From the NCBI GenBank assembly GCA_902514665.1, contig CABXRS010000010.1, positions 1 to 39,988 of the forward strand: a stretch of 39,988 nucleotides of DNA, in the 5' to 3' direction. Position 1 is the first letter of the stretch. Every line of letters begins with the position of its first letter. Shown in pieces: positions 21,346-29,712 of the stretch. The notes beneath the pieces are model-generated. The model searched no databases and was not told where the DNA came from. It worked only from the letters and a program-made list of their open reading frames with translations. Source of the stretch: an uncultured Pelagibacteraceae bacterium (GTDB lineage Bacteria; Pseudomonadota; Alphaproteobacteria; Pelagibacterales; Pelagibacteraceae). The translations under genes were made by a program, and so were the position numbers.

Positions 21346-22708
21346 TTTTGATTTTATTTTTTATAAGCCATAAACAAAACAAAGAAGGGATGACCATAAT
21401 TGTAGTTAAAACGAAGAATGTTCCCCAATCTCCATTTAGCCAATCTACTAACGCACCTGAAGATGATGCTAAAGTAGTTCTTCCAGCAGTACCTATTGAA
21501 GCAAGTAATGCATATTGAGTTGCTGTGTAAGTTCTATCTACCAATAAAGAAATAAAAGCAACAAAAGCCACTGTAGCAAATGCTGCAGTAATATCGTCAG
21601 CAATTACAGCGATTGCAAATAAAATTTCAGATTTTCCTATCCAAGCCAAAACTGCAAATAAAAGATTTGTTATAGCCATTAGCCCTCCCGCAAAAAACAT
21701 TGTTTTTATCGTTCCAGCTCTCATAGCCATTAAACCACCTAATAATGTAAATATTACAGTTGTAATCCAACCAAGTCCTTTTGAGTAAATTGCAATTTGT
21801 CCTTTTGAAAATCCGATTTCTTTATAAAAAACAATGGACATCCTTCCCATAAAAGCTTCACCAATTTTAAATAAAAAAACAAATGCTAATATTCCTGCTG
21901 CGATAGCAAAGCCGTTTTTTTTAAAAAAACTAATAATGGGTCCTCCAATAGTTCCTGTGATATATGCAATAAAGTTTGTTACAAAATTACTCGATCCAAG
22001 TTTTCTTTCAATTAGTTGGTCTGTTTCTTTCTGTTTAGCCTGTCTATCTGTTTGAATAGGTTCATGAACAAACATTAAACCTATGTTCATTAAAATAATT
22101 AAAATTCCCAAAATTAAAAAAGTAGTTTGCCAATAGTCAGATACGCCCAAGTTTTCAAAAAATTCAGCTGTAAACAATGCAACAACACCACCCAATTTAT
22201 AACCTGTCCACCAACCTACAACAGCCATTGCAGCACCTGCCGCCATAGATTTTCCTTCATTTTCATTTATTTGTTCAATTCTTAATGCATCTACAGTTAT
22301 GTCTTGTGTAGCTGAGGCTATAGCTATAATTAATCCTACACTTATCAATAGAGCTAAATTTTCTATTGGATTTATTGCGCTCCAAACTACTAGGCATAGT
22401 AAAATTATGATTTGCATTAAGACTATCCATCCCCGTCTATGACCTAATTTTTTTGTTAAGTATGGTATTTGGACTCTATCGATAATTGGAGCCCACAAGT
22501 AGTTAAAGGCGTATACACCGAAGATTAATCCTGCCCAACCAATTGTAGATCTGCTTAGACCCTCTTCTTTTAACCAAAGACTTAAACTGCTTGCAATCAA
22601 GACCCAAGGAAAACCTGAGATGGCTCCTAACAAAAGAATTCTCAACATTCTTTTGTCATAATAAACAGAAAAAGTTTCAGATAGTGTTTGTTCTTTTACC
22701 TCAAGCAT
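21332..22708 (-). CDS. ampG: AmpG-family major facilitator permease (muropeptide importer)
   Basis: 458-aa integral membrane protein with about 12 hydrophobic segments. The start region (LRILLLGAISGFPWVLIASSL then LWLKEEGLSRSTIGWAGLI) and LGHRRGWIVLMQ, IASATQDITVDALRIE, KIGEAFMGRM are characteristic of AmpG. The family imports anhydro-N-acetylglucosamine muropeptides from the periplasm; substrate here is inferred from family and from the adjoining NlpC/P60 gene. It directly abuts trkH and overlaps the peptidase gene. Confidence 0.87.
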   Translation of the reverse strand: MLEVKEQTLSETFSVYYDKRMLRILLLGAISGFPWVLIASSLSLWLKEEGLSRSTIGWAGLIFGVYAFNYLWAPIIDRVQIPYLTKKLGHRRGWIVLMQIIILLCLVVWSAINPIENLALLISVGLIIAIASATQDITVDALRIEQINENEGKSMAAGAAMAVVGWWTGYKLGGVVALFTAEFFENLGVSDYWQTTFLILGILIILMNIGLMFVHEPIQTDRQAKQKETDQLIERKLGSSNFVTNFIAYITGTIGGPIISFFKKNGFAIAAGILAFVFLFKIGEAFMGRMSIVFYKEIGFSKGQIAIYSKGLGWITTVIFTLLGGLMAMRAGTIKTMFFAGGLMAITNLLFAVLAWIGKSEILFAIAVIADDITAAFATVAFVAFISLLVDRTYTATQYALLASIGTAGRTTLASSSGALVDWLNGDWGTFFVLTTIMVIPSLFCLWLIKNKIKIGEK

Positions 22709-24148
22709 TTAGTTTCTCCAAAACGATGGTAGAAACAATACTAGTATTGCAAACAACTCAAGTCTACCTAAAATCATTCCAATAGATAAAATCCATTTAG
22801 ATAAATCTGGCAATGATGAAAAATCTCCATTTGGTCCAATTATTGGCCCTAAACCCGGGCCAACATTTGAGATAGATGTTGCAGCTCCAGAAAGAGCAGT
22901 AATAAAATCAAGACCAGTTAAAGATAATAATGCAGCTAAAATAAAAAAAATTACAAAATAAAAAAATATGAAAGATATAATTGAAGCAATAAATTTTTCA
23001 TCCACTGAATTTTGATCATACTTTATTAAAAAAACACCTTTTGGATAAATAATTTTTTTAAGTTGATTTAATATAAAAAGATAAAGAATTTGAATTCTAA
23101 AAATTTTAATTCCACATGTGGTTGAACCTGCACATCCTCCAATAAACATCAATGCAAGAAAAATAGTTATTGGAAAACTACCCCAACTATCAAATTCAGC
23201 ATTTACATAACCAGTTCCAGTTAAAATAGAAATAGTATTGAAAAATATTGATCTAAAAGAAAAGTTTTCATTATTAGTTAAAAACAAATAAAAACATAAA
23301 ATAATTATAGATAATATTATTATTTTTAAAAAGGATCTTATTTGAGCATCACTTGAAAATATTTTTTTGTTTCCATTCAAAAATTTAATATAAGCAATAA
23401 ATGGAACACTTCCTAAAATAATAAACACCATAGAAGAAATCTCAATATAAACGCTATTAAAATAACCTATAGATTGGTTATAATTTGAAAATCCACCTGT
23501 TGCAATTGTAGTCATTGAATGGGTTAAGCTATCAAATTTTCCCATTCCAAAAATCCAATAACTTATAGCACAAATTCCAGTTAAACCTGAGTATATATAT
23601 ATTAATCTTAATGCTATCTCTTTAGATTTTGGTAATATTTTTTCTGATGAATCATTGCTGGAAATTTTAAATAATTGCATTCCTCCAACATTCATTATCG
23701 GCATAAGGGTTATTGCCATTACAATTATACCTATACCTCCTAACCATTGCAAAATAGCTCTCCATAAAAGAATACCTTTAGGTGCATTTTCTAAATTAGA
23801 TATGATAGTTGAGCCTGTAGTGGTAATTCCTGACATACTTTCAAAAAAAGCGTCTGTAATTGACATTTCTATAGAAGAAAAAATGAAAGGTAAAGATCCA
23901 AAAACTGCAACACTCAACCAAGATAAGGCTGTTAACAAAAAGGCTTGTTGTAAATTAACTTTTTTGTCATGATCAATATTTGTTAAAAAAAAAAGTGCTC
24001 CAAAAACTATCGTTACAATTGATGCCCCAAAAAAAGACGAGTCAATTTCTGAATAAATAAATTGTACAATTATAGGGACTAACATAGACACCCCTAAGAT
24101 TATTTGTAAAATTCCAAGTGTAAAAAATACCGTTTTATAATTAGACAT
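22709..24148 (-). CDS. trkH: Trk-type potassium uptake channel subunit TrkH
   Basis: 479-aa membrane protein of the TrkH/KtrB family with four pore repeats. Filter-like segments can be seen: SGITTTGSTI, TIATGGFSNYN, ILTGTGYVNAE and AATSISNVGPGLG, each with a conserved glycine, and GGCAGSTTCGIK in the middle of the protein. It normally works with the cytosolic gating subunit TrkA, which is not in this window. First gene of the trkH-ampG-peptidase run, divergent from lysK across 88 bp. No good promoter was distinguished. Confidence 0.93.
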   Translation of the reverse strand: MSNYKTVFFTLGILQIILGVSMLVPIIVQFIYSEIDSSFFGASIVTIVFGALFFLTNIDHDKKVNLQQAFLLTALSWLSVAVFGSLPFIFSSIEMSITDAFFESMSGITTTGSTIISNLENAPKGILLWRAILQWLGGIGIIVMAITLMPIMNVGGMQLFKISSNDSSEKILPKSKEIALRLIYIYSGLTGICAISYWIFGMGKFDSLTHSMTTIATGGFSNYNQSIGYFNSVYIEISSMVFIILGSVPFIAYIKFLNGNKKIFSSDAQIRSFLKIIILSIIILCFYLFLTNNENFSFRSIFFNTISILTGTGYVNAEFDSWGSFPITIFLALMFIGGCAGSTTCGIKIFRIQILYLFILNQLKKIIYPKGVFLIKYDQNSVDEKFIASIISFIFFYFVIFFILAALLSLTGLDFITALSGAATSISNVGPGLGPIIGPNGDFSSLPDLSKWILSIGMILGRLELFAILVLFLPSFWRN

Positions 24149-24200
24149 TTTGAAAGAACATTATTTTATGGTAAATAAATTTCAACTCTATAAGAATTAA

Positions 24201-24224
24201 TAAAATCACTAATTTGAGATTTTA
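24201..24224. repeat. Inverted repeat just upstream of lysK
   Basis: TAAAATC (24201-24207) and GATTTTA (24218-24224) are perfect 7-bp arms with a 10-nt spacer, ending 12 nt before the lysK ATG. It could be an operator or a weak hairpin near the ribosome binding region. In DNA this A/T-rich a 7-bp repeat can easily arise by chance. Confidence 0.22.
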
Positions 24225-24236
24225 AAAGAACAATTC

Positions 24237-25799
24237 ATGATTAAAAAAGAAGTTTTAGACAAAACTAGTGCATGGCCTTTTGTAGAAGCCAAAAAAATGA
24301 TGAGAGAAAGAAAATCGTTCATAGAAAAAAAAGGAAAAATTACATTACAAACTGGATACGGACCAAGTGGTTTACCACACATAGGTACTTTTGGAGAAGT
24401 TGCAAGGACCTCTATGATGGTAAATGCTTTAAAGCAATTAACGGATTTACCTACTGAAATTATAACATTTTCTGATGATATGGATGGTCTAAGAAAAGTT
24501 CCAGAAAATATTCCTAACCAAAATTTGTTAAATGAAAATCTTCACAAACCATTAACTGAGGTTCCAGACCCATTTGGGAAATTTAACAGTTTTGGTGAAC
24601 ATAATAATGAGATGTTAAAGGTTTTTTTAAATAGTTTTAACTTTAAATATAGCTTTAAAAGTTCTACGGATTTGTACAAAACTGGATACTTTAACTCAAC
24701 ACTAAAAGTAATTTTAGATAATTATGATGGAATAATGAATATTATACTACCAACCTTGGGTAAAGAACGTCAAAAAACTTACTGTCCATTTTTACCTATA
24801 TGTCCAGATACTGGGCATGTACTTGAAATACCAGTTGTAGAAATTAATAAAGAAAAATCTCAAATAATTTTTGACAACAAAGGTAAAAAACTTGAAAAAA
24901 GTATTCTTGATGGAAACTGTAAACTTCAATGGAAGGTTGACTGGGCCATGAGATGGTTTGCGCTTGATATTGATTTTGAAATGTATGGTAAAGATTTAAT
25001 TGAAAGTGCAATATTATCTACAAAAATTATAAACTTACTTGGTAAAAAGAATCCCTCTGGTTTCGCATATGAGTTATTCTTAGATGAAAAAGGTGAAAAG
25101 ATTTCTAAATCGAAGGGAAATGGAATTACTATTGATCAATGGTTGAAGTATGCATCTCCAGAAAGTTTATCTTTATATATGTATCAAAACCCAAAAAGGG
25201 CAAAAAAACTATATAAAGAAATTGTTCCAAAAGCTGTGGATGAATATTTAGATAACATTGAAAAATCTAAAAAACAAACAGATCAGCAACTAATAATGAA
25301 TCCGGTTTGGCATGTTCATGAGGGCAAAATCCCAACTGAAGAAACGATTATGACTTTTTCCATGTTGCTTAACTTGGTTGAAACAAGTAATGCAGATAGT
25401 AAGGATTTACTTTGGAAATTTGTTAAGAAATATAAACCAAATATCCAAGAAGAAAACTCTCCAATCTTTGATGGATTAGTTGGATATGCAATTAAATATT
25501 TTAATGACGTAATCAAATCACAAAAAAAATATAAAAAACCAAGTGAAAGTGAAAAAAAAGCCCTTTTAGCTTTAATTAAAACTTTAGAAACATGTAATGA
25601 TGGTATGTCACCTGAAGAAATCCAAACTTTAATTTATTCAGCTGGTAAAGAAAATGGTTATGCTGATAAACTTAGAGACTGGTTTAAATTAATTTATGAG
25701 GTTGTATTTGGTGATGAAAATGGTCCAAGAATGGGTTTTTTCATAAGTTTTTTTGGTGTAAATGAAACTAAAGAGCTTATAACGAATAAATTAAAATAA
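24237..25799 (+). CDS. lysK: Class I lysyl-tRNA synthetase (LysK)
   Basis: Charges tRNA-Lys, using the archaeal-type class I fold rather than the class II LysS of most bacteria. The 520-aa protein has the class I HIGH-like motif PHIG (residues 47-50, in GYGPSGLPHIGTFGEVART) and KMSKS-like KISKS at about 288-292, with the zinc-ribbon-like cysteines at CPFLPICPDTGH. Class I LysRS is known in alphaproteobacteria and spirochaetes. Its TAA stop overlaps the pyrD ATG (TAATG). Confidence 0.95.
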   Translation: MIKKEVLDKTSAWPFVEAKKMMRERKSFIEKKGKITLQTGYGPSGLPHIGTFGEVARTSMMVNALKQLTDLPTEIITFSDDMDGLRKVPENIPNQNLLNENLHKPLTEVPDPFGKFNSFGEHNNEMLKVFLNSFNFKYSFKSSTDLYKTGYFNSTLKVILDNYDGIMNIILPTLGKERQKTYCPFLPICPDTGHVLEIPVVEINKEKSQIIFDNKGKKLEKSILDGNCKLQWKVDWAMRWFALDIDFEMYGKDLIESAILSTKIINLLGKKNPSGFAYELFLDEKGEKISKSKGNGITIDQWLKYASPESLSLYMYQNPKRAKKLYKEIVPKAVDEYLDNIEKSKKQTDQQLIMNPVWHVHEGKIPTEETIMTFSMLLNLVETSNADSKDLLWKFVKKYKPNIQEENSPIFDGLVGYAIKYFNDVIKSQKKYKKPSESEKKALLALIKTLETCNDGMSPEEIQTLIYSAGKENGYADKLRDWFKLIYEVVFGDENGPRMGFFISFFGVNETKELITNKLK

Positions 25800-26851
25800 T
25801 GTTTTCAAATTTAAGATCTTTAATATTTAAAATAGATCCTGAACGAGCTCACTTTTTAGCAATACAGTCACTCAAACTCAACCTAGTTTCCAATATCTTT
25901 GATGACCATAAAAATGATCCTATTTTTAAGACAAAAATTTTTAACAAAGAATTAAACAATCCCATCGGGATAGCGGCAGGTTTTGATAAGAATGCTGAGG
26001 TCTACAACCCTTTATTTAAGTTGGGATTTGGATTGGTAGAAGTTGGTACAATTACACCCTTAAAACAATATGGGAATAGTAAACCTAGAGTTTTTAGATT
26101 AGTAGAAGATCAAGCACTTATAAATAGATTGGGCTTTAACAACCATGGTTCAGATTTGGTATTAAACAGGATTAAATCAAATAATAAACTGGGAGTGTTA
26201 GGAATTAACGTTGGTCCTAATAAAGACACTGATAATAGAATAAATGATTATTTAATAGGAATTGAAAAATTCCATGAAGTTGCAGATTATATTACTATTA
26301 ATATCTCTTCACCAAATACTGAGAACTTAAGAAATTTTCATGACGAAAGAAAATTGCAGGATTTACTTAAATCTATTTCAGATAAGAAAAAAAATTTAGA
26401 TACAAATATTCCAATAGTGGTAAAAATTTCACCTGATATAGATGAAAACCAGATCAATCTAATTTCAGAAATTCTTTTAGAAAATGATATAAGTGGGATA
26501 ATTATTTCAAATACCTCAGAAATATCGAGAGACATTTTAAAAAATATTCAAAGACATCAAAAAGGAGGATTGTCTGGAAAACCTATTGAGAAAAAATCAA
26601 ATTTATTAATAAACAAGTTTTATAATCTATTAAAAGGTAAAATTAAGATTATTGGGGTAGGAGGAGTAGACTCAGGACAATCAGCTTACGAAAAGTTTTT
26701 ATTAGGCGCAGACTATATTCAACTATATACAGGAATGGTATTTCAAGGGCCAAATATTGCTAGTATTATTAAAAAAGATCTAAAAAAATTATTGATTAGA
26801 GACGGTGTTAAAAATTTTAGCGAAATTATAGGAAATAAAACTCTTTCTTAA
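25799..26851 (+). CDS. pyrD: Dihydroorotate dehydrogenase (quinone), class 2
   Basis: Fourth step of UMP synthesis; FMN enzyme that passes electrons to the quinone pool. The 350-aa protein carries the class 2 N-terminal membrane-association helix region (FKIDPERAHFLAIQSLK), NPIGIAAGFDKNAEVYN, the catalytic-Ser motif NISSPNTENLR, QKGGLSGKP and the FMN-phosphate GVGGVDSG. The start is set by the TAATG overlap with lysK; the two genes are otherwise unrelated. Confidence 0.95.
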   Translation: MFSNLRSLIFKIDPERAHFLAIQSLKLNLVSNIFDDHKNDPIFKTKIFNKELNNPIGIAAGFDKNAEVYNPLFKLGFGLVEVGTITPLKQYGNSKPRVFRLVEDQALINRLGFNNHGSDLVLNRIKSNNKLGVLGINVGPNKDTDNRINDYLIGIEKFHEVADYITINISSPNTENLRNFHDERKLQDLLKSISDKKKNLDTNIPIVVKISPDIDENQINLISEILLENDISGIIISNTSEISRDILKNIQRHQKGGLSGKPIEKKSNLLINKFYNLLKGKIKIIGVGGVDSGQSAYEKFLLGADYIQLYTGMVFQGPNIASIIKKDLKKLLIRDGVKNFSEIIGNKTLS

Positions 26852-26862
26852 TTCTATTAAAC

Positions 26863-26891
26863 TTGACGCCACCAACATCTAACCTTATATA
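26863..26891 (+). promoter_or_regulatory. Predicted promoter for rpmB
   Basis: TTGACG (26863-26868), 17-bp spacer, TATATA (26886-26891). Predicted +1 is near 26898, leaving only about 6 nt before the rpmB ATG at 26904, and no Shine-Dalgarno is visible there. Confidence 0.42.
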
Positions 26892-26903
26892 AGCTTTGTC
26901 ACT

Positions 26904-27215
26904 ATGTCAAAAAAATGTGAACTTACTGGAAAAATTCCTTTGAAAGGTCATAACGTTAGTCACGCTAACAACAAGACCAAGAGAAGATTTTTGCCCAATC
27001 TTAAGAAAGTAAAGTTTACTAGCGAACTAATGAAAAGAAGCTTAAAATTAACAGTGAGTAATGCTGGAGTTAGATCAGTGGATAAAAAAGGTAGTTTTGA
27101 CGAGTATTTAAAAACTGTAAAAAATAAAAACTTATCTCCAAGACTTAAAAAATTAAAAAAAGGTATTCTAATGAAATCCCCATTTAAGAAAAAACCTTTG
27201 GCTAAATCTGCATAA
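26904..27215 (+). CDS. rpmB: 50S ribosomal protein L28
   Basis: 103-aa large-subunit protein. The N-terminus [20 protein letters not shown] and [12 protein letters not shown] are diagnostic of alphaproteobacterial L28, which is longer than E. coli L28 (78 aa). No other ribosomal gene is adjacent. Its TAA overlaps the next ATG (TAATG), coupling it to the transporter gene. Predicted to be read from its own promoter with an extremely short leader. Confidence 0.96.
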   Translation: MSKKCELTGKIPLKGHNVSHANNKTKRRFLPNLKKVKFTSELMKRSLKLTVSNAGVRSVDKKGSFDEYLKTVKNKNLSPRLKKLKKGILMKSPFKKKPLAKSA

Positions 27216-27763
27216 TGAATAAATTATTCTTGTTTCTCTCATTTTTAATGGGAGTGGTTGTTTTATCATCAAATTATTTAGTCCAATTCCCAATTAAATA
27301 CTATGGACTAGAAGAGATATTAACATACGGAGCATTCAGTTACCCAATAGCTTTTTTAATAACTGACTTAGCAAACAGATCTTATGGAAAATTAGTTGCA
27401 AGAAAAATTGTTTATATTGGTTTTGCAATAGGAATTAGTTTTACTCTTATATTCTCAACAAATTTTGCAGATTTAATTTCAGTAAGAATTGCAATTGGAT
27501 CTGGAACAGCTTTTTTAGTCGCTCAACTATTAGATGTCCAAATATTTGATAAATTAAGAAAAAGAAAGTGGTTCATTGCTCCTTTAACATCATCCTTAAT
27601 TGGATCTACAATCGATACATTTTTGTTTTTTTCAATATCTTTTTATGCAACAGGTATTCCTTGGGTTACTTTATCTTTAGGAGATTTAGCAGTTAAGATA
27701 TTAGTTGCTCTTGTAATGTTAATTCCATTCAGAATTCTTCTTGGTACTTTAAAGCCGGTATAG
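27215..27763 (+). CDS. yhhQ: Queuosine-precursor transporter family (YhhQ/VUT) membrane protein
   Basis: 182-aa membrane protein with about five or six hydrophobic segments. The conserved AFSYPIAFLITDLANRSYGK and the C-terminal SSLIGSTIDTFLFFSISFYA match the VUT/YhhQ family; E. coli YhhQ imports the queuosine precursors preQ0 and preQ1. Such a carrier would suit a cell that scavenges queuosine intermediates. Start set by the TAATG overlap with rpmB. The substrate is inferred from family only; other VUT members have different or unknown substrates. Confidence 0.84.
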   Translation: MNKLFLFLSFLMGVVVLSSNYLVQFPIKYYGLEEILTYGAFSYPIAFLITDLANRSYGKLVARKIVYIGFAIGISFTLIFSTNFADLISVRIAIGSGTAFLVAQLLDVQIFDKLRKRKWFIAPLTSSLIGSTIDTFLFFSISFYATGIPWVTLSLGDLAVKILVALVMLIPFRILLGTLKPV

Positions 27764-27764
27764 T

Positions 27765-28835
27765 TTAGATTTTGGGCTCTGGTTGTGTCATACAATGAAT
27801 ACCTCCAAATCCCCAAATGAGTTGTGTGCAATCAATTGGTATAATTTTTTTATTTTTAAAAAATTTTTTAAAAATTAAAATTACTTTTTTATCATTTTTG
27901 TCTTTAAAGATTGGTAATAGTACTATTTTATTAGCAATATAAAAATTCAGATAACTTGCAGGAACTCTTACTTTTTCAATATATACAGGCTTAGGCATTG
28001 GTACTTCAATTATTTTAAATTTTCTTTTATCTATATTTTTAGCGTTCTTTAAAATATTTAAATTTTCTTTTAAATTTTTATAATTCTTTTCATTTCTATT
28101 TTTTTCGACTGCAGTCATAATTGTGTCTTCAGAGACAAACCTTGAAATATCATCGATGTGTCCATGAGTATCATCTCCTTTAATCCCCTTATTAAGCCAA
28201 ATGAAATTTTTAACATTTAAATATTTACTTAATGTTTTTTCTAATGATTTTTTCGTAATCCCAGGATTTCTTTCTTGTACTTTGCTTAAAAGACATTCCT
28301 TCGTTAGAAGAACTGATCCTTTACCATTGACATCTATAGCACCTCCCTCCAATATTAATTGTTTCGGCTTATTATTAATCCTAACAACAGGATCTATTTT
28401 TTTTACTTTAGTTAATTTTGATAATTTATTATTGATATTGTTATCTTTTTTATAATCTTTGTATTTACTCCATGCATTAAATTTAAAATTTACAATTAAC
28501 TTTTTTTTGGTCTTTTTATTTATTACATATATTGGACCAGAGTCTCTTAACCAAATACGATTAGTGGATATTTTGTGAAATATAATATTTTGTATCTTAT
28601 TAGGAAATTTATTTAATAAATTTATAATTTTTTTTTTATCTTTATGATTATTTATTAATAAATTTATCTTTTGTGATCTTGATAATTCACTTATTATTTG
28701 TGTAACTGTTTTTGGTATATTTTTAAAAAGGCCAGGCCAGTCACTTTTGTTGTATGGCCAAGCTATCCATACACTTTCCTGCAACTCCCATTCTGCAGGC
28801 ATTCTGTAGCCAATGAGAGATAAATTATTATTCAT
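27765..28835 (-). CDS. aguA: Agmatine deiminase
   Basis: Hydrolyses agmatine to N-carbamoylputrescine and ammonia. The 356-aa guanidine-modifying-fold protein has RMPAEWELQESVWIAWPYN near the start, NRIWLRDSGPIYV, the acidic/His motif KGDDTHGHIDDISRFV, and the C-terminal catalytic Cys in FGGIHCMTQ (Cys348). Last of the four polyamine genes; it overlaps the amidase gene by 8 bp. Its 3' end lies 1 bp from the convergent yhhQ stop. Confidence 0.94.
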   Translation of the reverse strand: MNNNLSLIGYRMPAEWELQESVWIAWPYNKSDWPGLFKNIPKTVTQIISELSRSQKINLLINNHKDKKKIINLLNKFPNKIQNIIFHKISTNRIWLRDSGPIYVINKKTKKKLIVNFKFNAWSKYKDYKKDNNINNKLSKLTKVKKIDPVVRINNKPKQLILEGGAIDVNGKGSVLLTKECLLSKVQERNPGITKKSLEKTLSKYLNVKNFIWLNKGIKGDDTHGHIDDISRFVSEDTIMTAVEKNRNEKNYKNLKENLNILKNAKNIDKRKFKIIEVPMPKPVYIEKVRVPASYLNFYIANKIVLLPIFKDKNDKKVILIFKKFFKNKKIIPIDCTQLIWGFGGIHCMTQPEPKI

Positions 28836-29709
28836 CTTTAGGATTTTTTAGAAGTCCTTTGTAATAATCTATTCTTCTATCTCTTAAAAATGGCCAATGA
28901 TTTCTAGCTGTTTCAATTTTATTTAGATCAATGCTAGTAATTAAGATTTCCTCTTTATCTGATTTTGACTTCGCAATAATACTTCCACTGGGATCGATAA
29001 TCATTGAGTTACCCCAAAAGTGTATTTTTCTTTTTCCAGTTTTCTCTAAACCAATTCTATTTATAGCAGCTACAAATACCCCATTTGCTATGGCGTGAGA
29101 TCTTTGGATAGTTATCCATGCTTCTAATTGGGATTTTCCAAACTGTTTTTTCTCTTTAGGGTGCCAACCAATCGCTGTTGGATAAAATAAAATTTCTGCT
29201 CCTTTTAGCGTTGTTAGTCTTGCAGCTTCTGGAAACCATTGATCCCAGCAAATCAAAGAACCAACTTTTCCGTATTTTGTTTTTGTAGATTTAAAACCTA
29301 AATCTCCTGGAGTGAAGTAGAATTTTTCATAATAACCTGGATCATCTGGAATATGCATTTTTCTATACTTTGATATAATCTTACCCTTGTCATCAATTAC
29401 AATGCATGTGTTATGATAAAAACCAGTAGTTTTTTTTTCAAATAAAGAAATCATTAAAACAACAGAAAGTTCTTTGGCTAATTTACAATATATATCTGAT
29501 AATCTACCTGGAATTTTTTCTGCTAACTTAAACTTAGCATGATTTTCACTTTGACAAAAATATGGAGATAAAAATAGTTCAGGTAGACATATTATTTTTG
29601 CTTTTTTCTTTGATGCTTCTTTAATCTTAATTACAGAATTTTCTATATTTTTATTTTGATTATCAAAAACTTTAGTTTGAATTAAACCAATTGTAGTCTT
29701 TTTTGCCAT
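28828..29709 (-). CDS. aguB: N-carbamoylputrescine amidase
   Basis: Nitrilase-superfamily hydrolase that turns N-carbamoylputrescine into putrescine, CO2 and ammonia. The 293-aa protein shows the Glu-Lys-Cys triad: Glu44 (CLPELFLSPYFCQ), Lys117 (YRKMHIPDDPGY) and Cys154 (LICWDQWFPEAARL). The LFLSPYFCQ context and the neighbouring agmatine deiminase point to AguB rather than another nitrilase. It lies 3 bp after the DHS-like gene. Confidence 0.93.
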   Translation of the reverse strand: MAKKTTIGLIQTKVFDNQNKNIENSVIKIKEASKKKAKIICLPELFLSPYFCQSENHAKFKLAEKIPGRLSDIYCKLAKELSVVLMISLFEKKTTGFYHNTCIVIDDKGKIISKYRKMHIPDDPGYYEKFYFTPGDLGFKSTKTKYGKVGSLICWDQWFPEAARLTTLKGAEILFYPTAIGWHPKEKKQFGKSQLEAWITIQRSHAIANGVFVAAINRIGLEKTGKRKIHFWGNSMIIDPSGSIIAKSKSDKEEILITSIDLNKIETARNHWPFLRDRRIDYYKGLLKNPKDE

Positions 29710-29712
29710 ATA

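Noticed and set aside
23655..23972. Plus-strand open frame of 105 codons inside trkH
   Set aside because: Shadow of the TrkH gene; the sense strand has all the pore motifs.
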